A stretch of 64,000 nucleotides of DNA from Pseudomonas mandelii (GTDB taxonomy: Bacteria; Pseudomonadota; Gammaproteobacteria; Pseudomonadales; Pseudomonadaceae), in NCBI RefSeq assembly GCF_006438925.1, contig NZ_RCZA01000004.1, positions 310,001 to 374,000 of the forward strand. Direction: 5' to 3'. Position numbers and translations under genes: made by a program. Shown in pieces: positions 27,689 through 36,074 of the stretch. Within the stretch, counting starts at the first letter, position 1. The number at the start of each line of letters is the position of its first letter. The notes under the pieces were generated by a model that saw nothing but the letters and a program-made list of their open reading frames with translations, was not told the origin of the DNA and searched no databases.

Positions 27689-28465
27689 TCACGCGCTCAG
27701 CCGACTTCTCAACAATTTCGCCATGTCCTCCAGATCTGCCACCGGGTGATGCCCGATCAACATCCAGGCATGTTGCATGTCAGCCCAATAGACAATGTTC
27801 ATTCCGTACCGGCGCTCCTGGGCGAAATGCCGACTGCCGCTGTTGGAGCGAGTGACGCACAGCGCCATGGGGCCGTGCGCCGGGTCCAGGTAGGTGATTT
27901 GGGCAATGGCGACGCCATCGTACTCGAGGATTTGCGCGCGCTTGAGCTCGGAGCGTGGCAGGGCCAGTTGCTCCGGCACAAGATTCAGGCCCAGACGCGC
28001 ATCGATGGTCCGCAGTTGCGCTCGCTGAGCGGCTTCGTCAGTGGGCAAGTGGTCCAGGGTTTGCGGCACGTAAAGCGACATGTACTCGGCCACCAGCCCG
28101 CGCCAGTTTTCCTTTTGCTGGCTCAACTGCCAACCGAGAAACAGCCGATCCGCCACCACACCACTCACCACCAACCCGGCGGCCGCCGCGAGGAACCAGC
28201 GCCGATTCATGGCCGGGCGTTCAGGTGAAGGCAAGGTGTCGAGCATCGATTGCAAGCGGTCCACGGGCGCCTGGCGACCCAACTCATCGTAGGCCTCCTT
28301 GAACGGCAGGCTGCTGCGGGCCAGCCATTGCAGGCGCAGGTTGAGCGTCGGGTCCTCGGCAATGGCCGCGTCGATGCGAGTGCGTTGTTCGCTGTCGAGC
28401 TGGTCGTCAAGGTAGGCCACCAGTTGTTCATCCGAAGGTATCGTCGGGCGTGCGTGATCGTTCAT
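27689..28465 (-). CDS. Transmembrane anti-sigma factor
   Basis: 258 residues. The N-terminal cytosolic zone (PSDEQLVAYLDDQLDSEQRTRIDAAIAEDP) is the zinc-less anti-sigma pattern, a single helix follows (RRWFLAAAAGLVVSGVVADRLFLG, about 95-115), and the rest is periplasmic. It overlaps the sigma-factor gene by four bases (ATGA), which usually indicates coupled translation and direct binding. The signal it senses is not evident. Confidence 0.85.
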   Translation of the reverse strand: MNDHARPTIPSDEQLVAYLDDQLDSEQRTRIDAAIAEDPTLNLRLQWLARSSLPFKEAYDELGRQAPVDRLQSMLDTLPSPERPAMNRRWFLAAAAGLVVSGVVADRLFLGWQLSQQKENWRGLVAEYMSLYVPQTLDHLPTDEAAQRAQLRTIDARLGLNLVPEQLALPRSELKRAQILEYDGVAIAQITYLDPAHGPMALCVTRSNSGSRHFAQERRYGMNIVYWADMQHAWMLIGHHPVADLEDMAKLLRSRLSA

Positions 28466-28989
28466 CGACGTTCTCCAGTTGAAGGGTTCGGCACGGCGTG
28501 CAACGGCGGGTACTCGGCCAGTTTCGCGCGTGCAGCGGCCAGGCGACTCATGACGGTGCCGATGGGCACGTCCAGCACGTCGGCCACTTCGCGGTAGGAC
28601 AAACCTTCGACATAGGCGAGAAACACCGTTTCCCGTTGGGCTTCGGGCAGGGCATCCACACGCCTGATCACCTGAGCCGCGAGGACATGGGTTTGCGCCG
28701 CGTATTCACCGTCGAACGACAAGGCGTTGTCGGCATCCACCAGCCCCTGTCCGTGACGCACTCTTCGGGAGCGAACTTCGTTGAGCCAGATCGAATGCAG
28801 AATACTCAGCAGCCAGCGGTCCATGCGGGTGCCCGGGACAAACTGCCCGGCACGCTCGAGCGCCCGTACGCAGGTCGCCTGCACCAGGTCTTCGGCGACA
28901 TGCCGTTGCCGGGACAACAGCAAGCCGTAGCGCCATAAACGCGCCAGGTGCTGGCCCAGCTCTGCCCGTATTGCCTGATCGCTGGCGAT
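28462..28989 (-). CDS. ECF sigma factor without an ordinary start codon
   Basis: Extracytoplasmic-function sigma-70 factor. Region 2 is visible in LGQHLARLWRYGLLLSRQRHVAEDLVQATCVRALERA, and region 4 in ALPEAQRETVFLAYVEGLSYREVADVLDVPIGTVMSRLAAARAKL. The first in-frame ATG, GTG or TTG is the TTG at 28923, which would remove the start of region 2. The frame is open further upstream, and GGAGG at 28999-28995 sits five bases before an ATC (28989-28987) that begins IASDQAIRAELGQHLARLW. Translation from ATC, a lost ATG, or a sequence error are the alternatives. The preceding TPR gene ends with TGA in the same frame eight codons earlier. Region 3 is absent, as in all ECF factors. Confidence 0.8.
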   Translation of the reverse strand: MASDQAIRAELGQHLARLWRYGLLLSRQRHVAEDLVQATCVRALERAGQFVPGTRMDRWLLSILHSIWLNEVRSRRVRHGQGLVDADNALSFDGEYAAQTHVLAAQVIRRVDALPEAQRETVFLAYVEGLSYREVADVLDVPIGTVMSRLAAARAKLAEYPPLHAVPNPSTGERR

Positions 28990-29013
28990 GGCGACCTCCG
29001 TCTGCTCGGTGTG

Positions 29014-29550
29014 TCAGGTTTTCGATGAATCGTTGATGGCTTCGGCCAGGTCCTGGTATTCCTCGCAGGTGGTGCTGCCGCAGATGGATTTGATCTGCTG
29101 CAACTGTTCCTGAGCGAGGTCCAGCCGACCTTTGATCACATACGCTTCACCGAGGTATTCGCGAACTTGCGCGTAGTGCGGGTCAAGTTTGACCGATTGC
29201 AGGTAATAACCGATGCCTTCGTCGGTGCGCCCCAGTTTACGCGTAGCGTAGCCGCGATAGTTCAAGGCCTTGGCGGTGTTTGGTTGTTTGAGGGTGTCGA
29301 GCAAGGCCAGCGCTTCCTCATAACGACCGTCCTTGGCCAGGCGATAAGCGTAATCGGTGCGGTCGGCGTCCGGTACCAGACTGCTGGTTTGCTTGAGGCA
29401 TTTTTGCGACCGGGAGTCGAAGACCTGCCCTTTGGGGCAACTGGGTCTTGCAGGGGCGGCATCGCCACCACCATTGGCAAACGCCAGCGAACTGGACAAT
29501 GCGACTGCCAGCAACAACTGGACGGTTAACACAGCGAAACGGGTTTTCAT
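29014..29550 (-). CDS. Periplasmic TPR-repeat protein linked to the ECF sigma operon
   Basis: 178 residues with a Sec signal peptide (MKTRFAVLTVQLLLAVALSSSLAFA). A short cysteine-bearing region (CPKGQVFDSRSQKCLKQ) precedes two or three tetratricopeptide repeats (YAYRLAKDGRYEEALALLDTL, NYRGYATRKLGRTDEGIGYYLQSVKLDP, REYLGEAYVIKGRLDLAQEQL). Probably a periplasmic protein-protein adaptor. It is the first gene of a TPR/sigma/anti-sigma trio, with only 24 bases between its stop and the inferred sigma start. Confidence 0.85.
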   Translation of the reverse strand: MKTRFAVLTVQLLLAVALSSSLAFANGGGDAAPARPSCPKGQVFDSRSQKCLKQTSSLVPDADRTDYAYRLAKDGRYEEALALLDTLKQPNTAKALNYRGYATRKLGRTDEGIGYYLQSVKLDPHYAQVREYLGEAYVIKGRLDLAQEQLQQIKSICGSTTCEEYQDLAEAINDSSKT

Positions 29551-29756
29551 GGGCGATGCTCCACAGGTTAATTCGCTTCAGTTCGTACCACGCCCCGGCT
29601 TCAGGTTTGGGTTTTTCATGGGCAATTCTCAGGGGCGATGTAAGGTGAACACCACAGGGTGAACAATTATTCATTACTTTCTGGCGGTCTGTGCAAGGAA
29701 AGCTCAAATCGAGGCGCTATGCTCGACAGCATTCGTTGTCGATCTGGAGCACGGCC

Positions 29757-30530
29757 ATGAAAGATCAGGTCCATCACTCGGCGGCCGCTGGCTATAAAGC
29801 CGGCGCTGATACCTACGTTCGCGGTCGTCCGGATTATCCGCCGCAAGTGGCCGATTGGCTGACGGGCACCCTTGGTTTGAACGCGGACAAAGCCGTGGTT
29901 GATCTGGGCGCCGGCACTGGCAAGTTCACCGGTCGGCTGGTGGCGACCGGTGCGCAAGTGATTGCGGTGGAGCCGGTGGCGCAGATGCTCGAGAAATTGT
30001 CCGAAGCCTTCCCCGACGTGCTGGCCGTCAGCGGTACCGCCATGGACCTGCCGCTGCCCGATGCCTCGGTAGACGTGGTGATCTGCGCCCAGGCCTTTCA
30101 CTGGTTTGCCAGCACCGAAGCGCTGACCGAAATTGCCCGTGTCCTCAAACCCGGCGGCAAGCTGGGGTTGGTGTGGAACCTGCGCGATGCCCGGGCGAGC
30201 TGGGTGCCGAAACTGGATGCGATCGTCAATGCGCTGGAGGGCGATACGCCGCGCTATTACACCGGGGCCTGGCGACAGGCGTTTCCGCATCCGGCGTTCG
30301 GACCGCTGCAGGAACAGCGCTTCAGCCATGGCCACACAGGTTCGCCTGAGGATGTGATTTTCAATCGCGTGCGCTCCACCAGTTTTGTGGCGGCATTACC
30401 GGCGGAGGAGCGGGCGAAGGTTGATGAGCAGATCAGGGCGCTGATCGCGGCGGAGCCTGACCTGCGTGGCAGAGACGTGGTGACGGTGCCTTATGTCACG
30501 GCGGCATTCGTGGCAGTGAAGAGCAGTTAG
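29757..30530 (+). CDS. SAM-dependent class I methyltransferase
   Basis: 257-residue soluble methyltransferase. The SAM-binding glycine loop is VVDLGAGTGKFTGRL, followed by the acidic VIAVEPVAQM, the VVICAQAFHWF segment and the post-motif RVLKPGGKLGLVWNLRD. It resembles UbiE/BioC-like methyltransferases, but the substrate is unknown. Start 29757 (MKDQVHHSAAAGYKAGADTY) has GGAG at 29745-29748. It is isolated, between divergent TPR and convergent dehydrogenase genes. Confidence 0.88.
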   Translation: MKDQVHHSAAAGYKAGADTYVRGRPDYPPQVADWLTGTLGLNADKAVVDLGAGTGKFTGRLVATGAQVIAVEPVAQMLEKLSEAFPDVLAVSGTAMDLPLPDASVDVVICAQAFHWFASTEALTEIARVLKPGGKLGLVWNLRDARASWVPKLDAIVNALEGDTPRYYTGAWRQAFPHPAFGPLQEQRFSHGHTGSPEDVIFNRVRSTSFVAALPAEERAKVDEQIRALIAAEPDLRGRDVVTVPYVTAAFVAVKSS

Positions 30531-30540
30531 TCGGTAGGGA

Positions 30541-30615
30541 GGCCATTCGCGAGCAGGCTCGCTCCCACATTGATTTTGTGAACGACACAGATCAAATGTG
30601 GGAGCGAGCCTGCTC
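30541..30615. repeat. REPIN-type inverted repeat, family A, right arm shortened
   Basis: Left arm ATTCGCGAGCAGGCTCGCTC.. is complete; the right arm GTGGGAGCGAGCCTGCTC loses the CGCGAA end and continues as CGGGCGGCG. Between convergent genes. Confidence 0.85.
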
Positions 30616-30650
30616 CGGGCGGCGTTCCGACGAAGAACGATGACGCGGTA

Positions 30651-31604
30651 TCAGCTCAATAGCCGAATCGGCTCTCCCGCAGACCAGGCCTGAATGTCCT
30701 CAATCATCTGCGAAAAGAACTGGTGATAGTTCTGCTGGCTGACATACCCGACGTGGGGCGTGGCCAGCACATTGTCCAGGGTTCTGAACGGATGATGAGG
30801 CGGCAAGGGTTCCTGCTCGAAGACGTCAAGCGCAGCACCGGCCAGTCGCCGTTTCTGCAACGCCTTGATCAATGCGGACTCATCGACAATCGGACCGCGC
30901 GCCGTGTTGACCAGCAGCGCCGTGGGCTTCATCCAGTCCAGCGCCTGGGCGTCCACCAAGCCTCGGCTACGATCGCTGAGCACCAGATGGACCGAGAGCA
31001 CATCGGCCTGTTCGAACAGTTCCTGTTTACTGACGTAGGTCACGCCGATTTCGGCTGCGCGTTCGGCGGTCAGGTTCTCGCTCCAGGCAATCACCCGCAT
31101 GCCGAACACCTGACCGAACTGGGCAACGCGAGTGCCAATGCTGCCCAGACCCAGGATCGCCAGGGTCTTGCCGTGCAGGTCGCCACCCAGGCTTTGCTGC
31201 CATACACCTGCGCGCAGGGCGTTGGCTTCGACCACCAGGTTGCGGGTCGCCGCCATGATCAGCGCCCAGGTCAGCTCCGGCGCGGCGTGCTTGTAGCTGT
31301 CAGTGCCACAAACCTGGATACCCTGCGCGGCGGCGGCTTTCAGGTCCAGGGCAGCGTTGCGCATGCTGCCGGTGACCAGCAGCTTGAGTTTCGGTAAGCG
31401 CCGCAGCAGGTCCTCGTCGAACCGGGTGCGTTCGCGCATCACGCAGATCACCTCGAACTCGCCCAACCGTGCCGCCAGGGTGTCGTTGTCGGCAGGGTAG
31501 TCATGGATGAAACTTACCTGGCCGATGGGGTCCAGAACCGACCAGTCCACCACGTCACGGGCCACGTCCTGCCAGTCATCAATCACCGCAATCTGCACTG
31601 CCAT
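30651..31604 (-). CDS. D-2-hydroxyacid dehydrogenase family protein
   Basis: 317-residue NAD(P)-dependent oxidoreductase of the D-isomer-specific family (phosphoglycerate dehydrogenase-like). Seen are LAILGLGSIGTRVAQFGQVFGMRV (Rossmann), LVNTARGPIVDE (substrate arginine), DVFEQEPLP and the catalytic TPHVGYVSQQNY, where HVGY replaces the more usual HIGG. ATG 31604 with GAGG/GAGG upstream is preferred over GTG 31613. Substrate unknown. It is 13 bases downstream of the hydrolase gene, so both are probably co-transcribed. Confidence 0.87.
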   Translation of the reverse strand: MAVQIAVIDDWQDVARDVVDWSVLDPIGQVSFIHDYPADNDTLAARLGEFEVICVMRERTRFDEDLLRRLPKLKLLVTGSMRNAALDLKAAAAQGIQVCGTDSYKHAAPELTWALIMAATRNLVVEANALRAGVWQQSLGGDLHGKTLAILGLGSIGTRVAQFGQVFGMRVIAWSENLTAERAAEIGVTYVSKQELFEQADVLSVHLVLSDRSRGLVDAQALDWMKPTALLVNTARGPIVDESALIKALQKRRLAGAALDVFEQEPLPPHHPFRTLDNVLATPHVGYVSQQNYHQFFSQMIEDIQAWSAGEPIRLLS

Positions 31605-31617
31605 CAGCCTCACCTCA

Positions 31618-32643
31618 TCAATGAACGGGGTTGGTTTTGTTCAGCCAGGCGAGCAGGGCCTGGTGGAATTGCGCCGGTTCTTCCATTTGCGGCGCGTGGC
31701 CCATGTCGGGGAACTCGACCAGCGTCGACCGGGGAATCAGTTTCGCCACCTGCTTGCCGAGAACGTCGTAATGACCGAGTTTTGCCTTGACCTCGGGCGG
31801 TGCGATGTCGCTGCCGATGGCGGTGGTGTCGGATGTACCGATCAGCAGCAGGGTCGGCATCTTCAGGTCCTTGAACTCGTAGTACACCGGTTGGGTGAAG
31901 ATCATGTCGTAGATCAGCGCCGAATTCCACGCCACCTGCGTATGCCCCGGTCCTTTGTTCAGCCCGGCGAGCATGTCTACCCAGCGATCGAATTCCGGCT
32001 TCCAGCGGCCGCCGTAATAGGTGTTGCGTTCATAGGTGCGGATGCCGTCGGCGGTGAGTTTCAGCTCGCGCTCATACCATTGATCAACCGTGCGATAGGG
32101 CACGCCGAGGGCTTTCCAGTCTTCCAGGCCGATGGGGTTGACCAGTGCCAGTTGTTCGACTTGATCGGGGTATTGCAGCGCATAACGGGTAGCGAGCATG
32201 CCGCCGGTGGAATGCCCGAGAACACTGGCCTTTTGAATGCCGAGGGCCTTGAGCAATTGCTGGGTGTTGGTCGCCAGTTGCTGGAAGCTGTACTGATAAT
32301 GGTCGGGTTTACTGGAGGTGCAGAAACCGATCTGGTCCGGGGCGATGACCCGGTAACCGGCCTCACTCAAGGCCTTGATCGAAGTGTCCCAGGTGGCACC
32401 GCAGAAGTTTTTGCCGTGCATCAGCACCACGCTGCGTCCATTGGCCTTGCCGTGGGCGGCGACATCCATGTAACCCATTTGCAGGGATTTGCCCTGGGAC
32501 TCAAAGGCGAAATGCTTGACCGTGTAGGGATACTCGAAACCTTGCAGCTGCGGTCCGTATTCCGGGCCTTCGGCGTGGGCGATGACAGGCAATGCAGCGG
32601 TCAGCAGCAGGCCGGGCAGCCAGCGGGAGCGGGTGAGGGACAT
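31618..32643 (-). CDS. Exported alpha/beta hydrolase
   Basis: 341 residues with a cleavable Sec signal (MSLTRSRWLPGLLLTAALPVIAHA). The alpha/beta-hydrolase fold shows the oxyanion segment VVLMHGKNFCGATWD, the nucleophile elbow GHSTGGM, the acid region IGTSDTTAIG and the histidine in FPDMGHAPQMEEP. Probably a periplasmic esterase or epoxide-hydrolase-like enzyme; substrate unknown. Operon with the downstream dehydrogenase gene. Confidence 0.88.
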   Translation of the reverse strand: MSLTRSRWLPGLLLTAALPVIAHAEGPEYGPQLQGFEYPYTVKHFAFESQGKSLQMGYMDVAAHGKANGRSVVLMHGKNFCGATWDTSIKALSEAGYRVIAPDQIGFCTSSKPDHYQYSFQQLATNTQQLLKALGIQKASVLGHSTGGMLATRYALQYPDQVEQLALVNPIGLEDWKALGVPYRTVDQWYERELKLTADGIRTYERNTYYGGRWKPEFDRWVDMLAGLNKGPGHTQVAWNSALIYDMIFTQPVYYEFKDLKMPTLLLIGTSDTTAIGSDIAPPEVKAKLGHYDVLGKQVAKLIPRSTLVEFPDMGHAPQMEEPAQFHQALLAWLNKTNPVH

Positions 32644-32728
32644 GGGGGAACTCCATTGGAAATCGGCCGATGCTGGATCGGCATGATTAGGGCGACATTA
32701 AACACAGGCAATCGCCGTGGATGATCGT

Positions 32729-33163
32729 TCAACCCATCCAGCCCACTGTGGCCATGGCCAACACACCATACCGGGCGCCTTTGGCAAGGGTCACGATCAG
32801 CAGGAATCGCCCCAGCGGCTCGCGCATCACGCCGGCCACCAGGGTCAGCGGATCACCGATCACAGGCACCCAGCTGAGCAGCAACGACCAATGACCGTAA
32901 CGCTGATAATGGACTCGGGCTTTTTCCAGATGGCGCGGGCTGACCGGAAACCAGCGCCGATCACGAAACCGCTCGATGCCGCGCCCCAGCCACCAGTTCA
33001 CCAGCGACCCCAGAACATTGCCCAATGTCGCCACGGAGAGCAGCGACCAGAGCCAGTACTTGCCGCTGAGCAACAGCCCCACCAACACCGCTTCGGACTG
33101 CAAGGGCAGCAAGGTTGCCGCACCGAATGCGGCGAAGAACAGCCCGATGTACGCACCGAACAT
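32729..33163 (-). CDS. YqaA family membrane protein (VTT/DedA-like)
   Basis: 144-residue inner-membrane protein of the SNARE-associated/VTT family: FFAAFGAATLLPLQSEAVLVGLLL, the glycine-rich LGNVLGSLVNWWLGRGIE and SWVPVIGDPLTLVAGVMRE. The DedA/VTT family is linked to lipid scrambling or envelope homeostasis; YqaA itself is not defined. Its ATG (33163) overlaps the stop of the DUF411 gene by one base (TGATG), indicating translational coupling. Confidence 0.87.
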   Translation of the reverse strand: MFGAYIGLFFAAFGAATLLPLQSEAVLVGLLLSGKYWLWSLLSVATLGNVLGSLVNWWLGRGIERFRDRRWFPVSPRHLEKARVHYQRYGHWSLLLSWVPVIGDPLTLVAGVMREPLGRFLLIVTLAKGARYGVLAMATVGWMG

Positions 33164-33609
33164 CAATGGGCGGGGTAGTCCGCCACCACTACGTCAGTGC
33201 CGTCTTTTTTCAGACCGATCACTTGATACGCATCGCTCATGCCGTCCATTTCCATGCCGGGTGAACCCATGGGCATGCCGGGGGCGGCAACACCCAGCAG
33301 ATCGTCGCGCTTGCTCAAGGCCAGCACCTGATCGGCGGGGACATGACCTTCAACGAATTTGCCGTTGATCAAGCCGGTATGGCACGACGCCAGACGCGGA
33401 GGCACACCGTGCTGTTGCTTGAATTCGCTCATATTGGCTTCGACGTGATCGTCGACTTTGAAGCCGTTGGCCTCCAGGTGGCTGATCCATTTTTTGCAGC
33501 AACCGCAATTGGCATCGCGGTGAACTTCAATCGGGATCAGCTCGGCGGCCTGGGCCAGGGAGGAAATGAACAGGGCGCTCAGGGCGACCAGACGCAGGTG
33601 GGTTCGCAT
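33163..33609 (-). CDS. DUF411 periplasmic metal-binding protein
   Basis: 148 residues. Start 33609 gives a signal peptide (MRTHLRLVALSALFISSLAQA); the longer frame does not. The mature part carries the CGCCKKW motif, a conserved cysteine (ASCHTGLINGKFVEGHVPAD) and a methionine-rich stretch (PGMPMGSPGMEMDGM). DUF411 proteins are usually encoded with copper-resistance genes, so periplasmic copper handling is likely but not proven. Coupled to the YqaA-type gene. Confidence 0.87.
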   Translation of the reverse strand: MRTHLRLVALSALFISSLAQAAELIPIEVHRDANCGCCKKWISHLEANGFKVDDHVEANMSEFKQQHGVPPRLASCHTGLINGKFVEGHVPADQVLALSKRDDLLGVAAPGMPMGSPGMEMDGMSDAYQVIGLKKDGTDVVVADYPAH

Positions 33610-33723
33610 GGGGAATCTCGTTTTCGAATTGCGGCCAAAAAAATGCATTCTGACCATTTTAGCCAGCATCGAGGCAGGAGATTGTTTCGAAGTAATACGA
33701 GTTTCAGCAGCCACGCATTCTTT

Positions 33724-33854
33724 GTAGCAGCTGGCGAAGCCTGCGTTCGGCTGCGAAGCAGTCGTAAATTCGGCTTACGCGGTCTGGCTGATGCACCATG
33801 AGCTCTGATTTTGCGACTGCTTCGCAGCCGAACGCAGGCTTCGCCAGCTGCTAC
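33724..33854. repeat. Paired inverted repeat, family B, shortened arms
   Basis: Arms of about 41 bases (GTAGCAGCTGGCGAAGCCTG.. and complement). Compared with the other copies, one internal unit (CGAGGCTGCG) is missing and CCGAG is replaced by GCGAAG, symmetrically in both arms, showing compensatory or paired change. Confidence 0.85.
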
Positions 33855-33873
33855 ATGTCTGAACTCAAAAAAG

Positions 33874-34113
33874 TTAACGAACCTTGAACCGCCCCATGAT
33901 CGCACTCACACGACTGTTAGCTTCCAGCAGTCGTTGGGTGTTGAGCTCGCTGGCCTGACCGCTTTTCACCCGTTCTTCGACCATGTGGCGGATTTGCACC
34001 ATGCTGGGGTTGATCTCTTCGGTCACCGCGCTTTACTGCTCGGCGGCCGTGGCGATCTGGGTGCTGAGGCGACCCGGCAGGACGGTGTCGATGGCGGCGC
34101 TGTCGAGGTGTCG
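33874..34113 (-). pseudogene. Remnant of a methyl-accepting chemotaxis protein C-terminus
   Basis: Read on the minus strand, the segment gives STQIATAAEQ, a TAA stop, then SAVTEEINPSMVQIRHMVEE and, after another 20 residues or so, LEANSRVSAIMGRFKVR and the natural stop at 33874-33876. This is the end of a chemoreceptor signalling domain. Everything upstream is missing and the in-frame TAA interrupts what remains. No intact receptor of this type lies beside it. Confidence 0.85.
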
Positions 34114-34327
34114 TAATGGATACAAACTAACTAACCAACAGGTTAGTAGTACATATTTAGTGTCTGTAGCACTTTCTAAAGTAATGCATAGACCAATGAA
34201 ACAGGGCGCTTGCCCGGTTGTGTCGTAAATGTACGAGAATTGTAAAAAGTCGGAAATAATTGTTGGTGTGGCTAGTGGCCAGGCTGATACTCGCCCGCTC
34301 TAAACCAGGTTAAACAAGGAACTTTTT
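34114..34327. other. AT-rich intergenic stretch before the leader ORF
   Basis: The sequence changes abruptly to AT-rich at the break point of the receptor remnant. ACTAACC-AACA-GGTTAGT (34130-34147) is a perfect seven-base dyad of the same geometry as the 10952 and 17793 dyads but of different sequence. AAGGA at about 34316-34320 serves the following small ORF. Confidence 0.5.
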
Positions 34328-34384
34328 ATGATCGCCTTACATGGACGTCTGCATCAGGTAACGCAGTCGGGAGTTCGGTCATGA
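34328..34384 (+). CDS. 18-codon leader ORF overlapping the next gene
   Basis: ATG 34328 follows AAGGAAC at a good distance and encodes MIALHGRLHQVTQSGVRS. Its TGA overlaps the ATG of the next gene as ATGA (34381-34384). The downstream ATG itself lacks a clear Shine-Dalgarno site, so the leader probably provides translation by coupling. Too short for family assignment; a pure leader role or a small functional peptide are both possible. Confidence 0.5.
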   Translation: MIALHGRLHQVTQSGVRS

Positions 34385-34911
34385 CTATCGGCTATACCGG
34401 GGCCTGGACGGCCAAGGCAGGTTTACTGGTCCAGGACACGGGGGGCGGCAAGCCTGTGACGCACAACGCCAGGGTCAAGCAGATGCTGGCATTGGTGGGT
34501 ACCAATCCAACTTTGCTGAACACCGCGAAAATGGATGAACAGAAACTGCACAGGAACATCAAAGGTTTCGACCCGGAAAATGTCACCGCCAAACAACTGG
34601 GCAATCTCAGCGCCTTCTTGAGAGGTAAAGGCCTGATTTCCGATATTACGTCGATGACGCTAATGAATGCTGGTGACAAGTTTGACCGGTTTGGGGTTCA
34701 GAAAGACCCGGATGCGAAATTCAACGCATTGGAGTATTTCGCCACGCAACTGGACACTATTCAGAACAACAGTATCAGGGGTGACAAGTACGCTGTGGGC
34801 CTGATCCCGGAATACAAGACGGCGATCTACGTGCTGCAAAATTTACACACTTACGGCAAGGGTAACGGCACGACGGTGCCGACCGACAAGGGCGTCAGCT
34901 CCAAGGCGTGA
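34381..34911 (+). CDS. Unrecognised 176-residue protein
   Basis: I do not recognise this protein. It begins MTIGYTGAWTAKAGLLVQDT, is soluble, lysine- and asparagine-rich with no signal peptide or membrane segment, and has mixed helical stretches (NARVKQMLALVGTNPTLLNT, AKFNALEYFATQLDTIQNNS). It lies in an AT-rich patch between a dead chemoreceptor tail and an aldo/keto reductase gene, which suggests acquisition. Translation is probably coupled to the 18-codon leader. No toxin, effector or enzyme motif was seen. Confidence 0.7.
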   Translation: MTIGYTGAWTAKAGLLVQDTGGGKPVTHNARVKQMLALVGTNPTLLNTAKMDEQKLHRNIKGFDPENVTAKQLGNLSAFLRGKGLISDITSMTLMNAGDKFDRFGVQKDPDAKFNALEYFATQLDTIQNNSIRGDKYAVGLIPEYKTAIYVLQNLHTYGKGNGTTVPTDKGVSSKA

Positions 34912-34960
34912 CGCCCGATTGTCCTGGCCCACTCAACCTGCCGAATGGGCCAGGTGTCGG

Positions 34961-35956
34961 TTACCGGTCAAGTAACTCCATGACTTCTTCCGGGTAACGT
35001 AAACCGGCCGTGGCATTGGCCGGGAATATCGCTTCCAGCGCTTGCAAGTCTTCGCCGCTGAGCTTCACATCCAGCGCGGCCACATTTTCTTCCAGGTATT
35101 TACGCTGTTTGGTTCCCGGAATCGGGATCACGTAATCACCCTGAGCCAGTACCCATGCGAGCGCCAGTTGGCCGGCGGTCACGCCTTTTTCTGCAGCCAG
35201 GTCCTGCACTTGCCGCACCAACAACAGGTTTTTGGCGAAATTCTCGCCTTGAAAACGCGGGCTGAAGCGCCGGTAGTCGTCTGCTGCGAAATCATCAGGG
35301 CTTTTCAGCGCTCCAGTGAGAAAGCCACGACCCAAAGGACTGTAGGGGACGAAGGCGACCCCCAGGCGCTGACACGCAGCCAGACAACCGTTTTCCTCCT
35401 GATCACGACTCCACAACGAATACTCGCTCTGCAGCGCACTGATCGAATGAACCTTGTGTGCCCGCTCAAGCGTCGCGACCGAGGCCTCGCTCAAACCCAG
35501 GTACCGAACCTTGCCGGCTTTCACCAGGTCGGCCATGGCGCCGACGGTTTCCTCGATGGCCACCTGCGGATCGATGCGGTGCTGGTAGTACAAGTCCAGG
35601 GTCTCGACACCGAGGCGCTTGAGGGTGCCGTCGATAGCGGCGCGAATGTACTCCGGTCGGCCGTTGACGCCTCGCGCAACCGGATTGCCCGGGTCGCGGA
35701 CGATGCCGAACTTGCTGGCCAGAAACACCTGGTCGCGTTTACCGACAATGGCTTTGCCGATCAGTGCTTCGTTGGTGTGCGGGCCGTACATATCGGCGGT
35801 GTCGAGCAGGTTGATCCCCAGCTCCAGCGCGCGGTGCAGAGTGGCCGTGGCTTCGCGGATGTCCACGCCAGTCGTGTAGAAATCGGTCATGCCCATGCAG
35901 CCCAGACCCATCGCGCTTACTCGTGGACCGTTTTTGCCCAGTTGACGTGTTTGCAT
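34961..35956 (-). CDS. Aldo/keto reductase
   Basis: 331-residue NADPH-dependent (alpha/beta)8 oxidoreductase of the AKR13/YajO-like group. Catalytic residues are seen in [13 protein letters not shown] (Asp, Tyr), FLASKFGI (Lys) and [10 protein letters not shown] (His region); the cofactor-binding end is [18 protein letters not shown]. Start 35956 ([20 protein letters not shown]) has GGGAGA upstream. Divergent from the LysR gene 118 bases away, which probably regulates it. Natural substrate unknown; detoxification of aldehydes or quinones is typical. Confidence 0.9.
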   Translation of the reverse strand: MQTRQLGKNGPRVSAMGLGCMGMTDFYTTGVDIREATATLHRALELGINLLDTADMYGPHTNEALIGKAIVGKRDQVFLASKFGIVRDPGNPVARGVNGRPEYIRAAIDGTLKRLGVETLDLYYQHRIDPQVAIEETVGAMADLVKAGKVRYLGLSEASVATLERAHKVHSISALQSEYSLWSRDQEENGCLAACQRLGVAFVPYSPLGRGFLTGALKSPDDFAADDYRRFSPRFQGENFAKNLLLVRQVQDLAAEKGVTAGQLALAWVLAQGDYVIPIPGTKQRKYLEENVAALDVKLSGEDLQALEAIFPANATAGLRYPEEVMELLDR

Positions 35957-36074
35957 GAAATCATCTCCCTGTGAATGTGGAGTCCATTGTTGACCTCGAC
36001 AGAAACAAGATAAACCGGCTAAAACTGCTATCACTGTTCGTAATTTCTAAATAATCAGCCGGTAAGCAAAAACA

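Noticed and set aside
33811..34116. Plus-strand open frame over the chemoreceptor remnant
   Set aside because: It is the antisense of the recognisable receptor tail and of the repeat.
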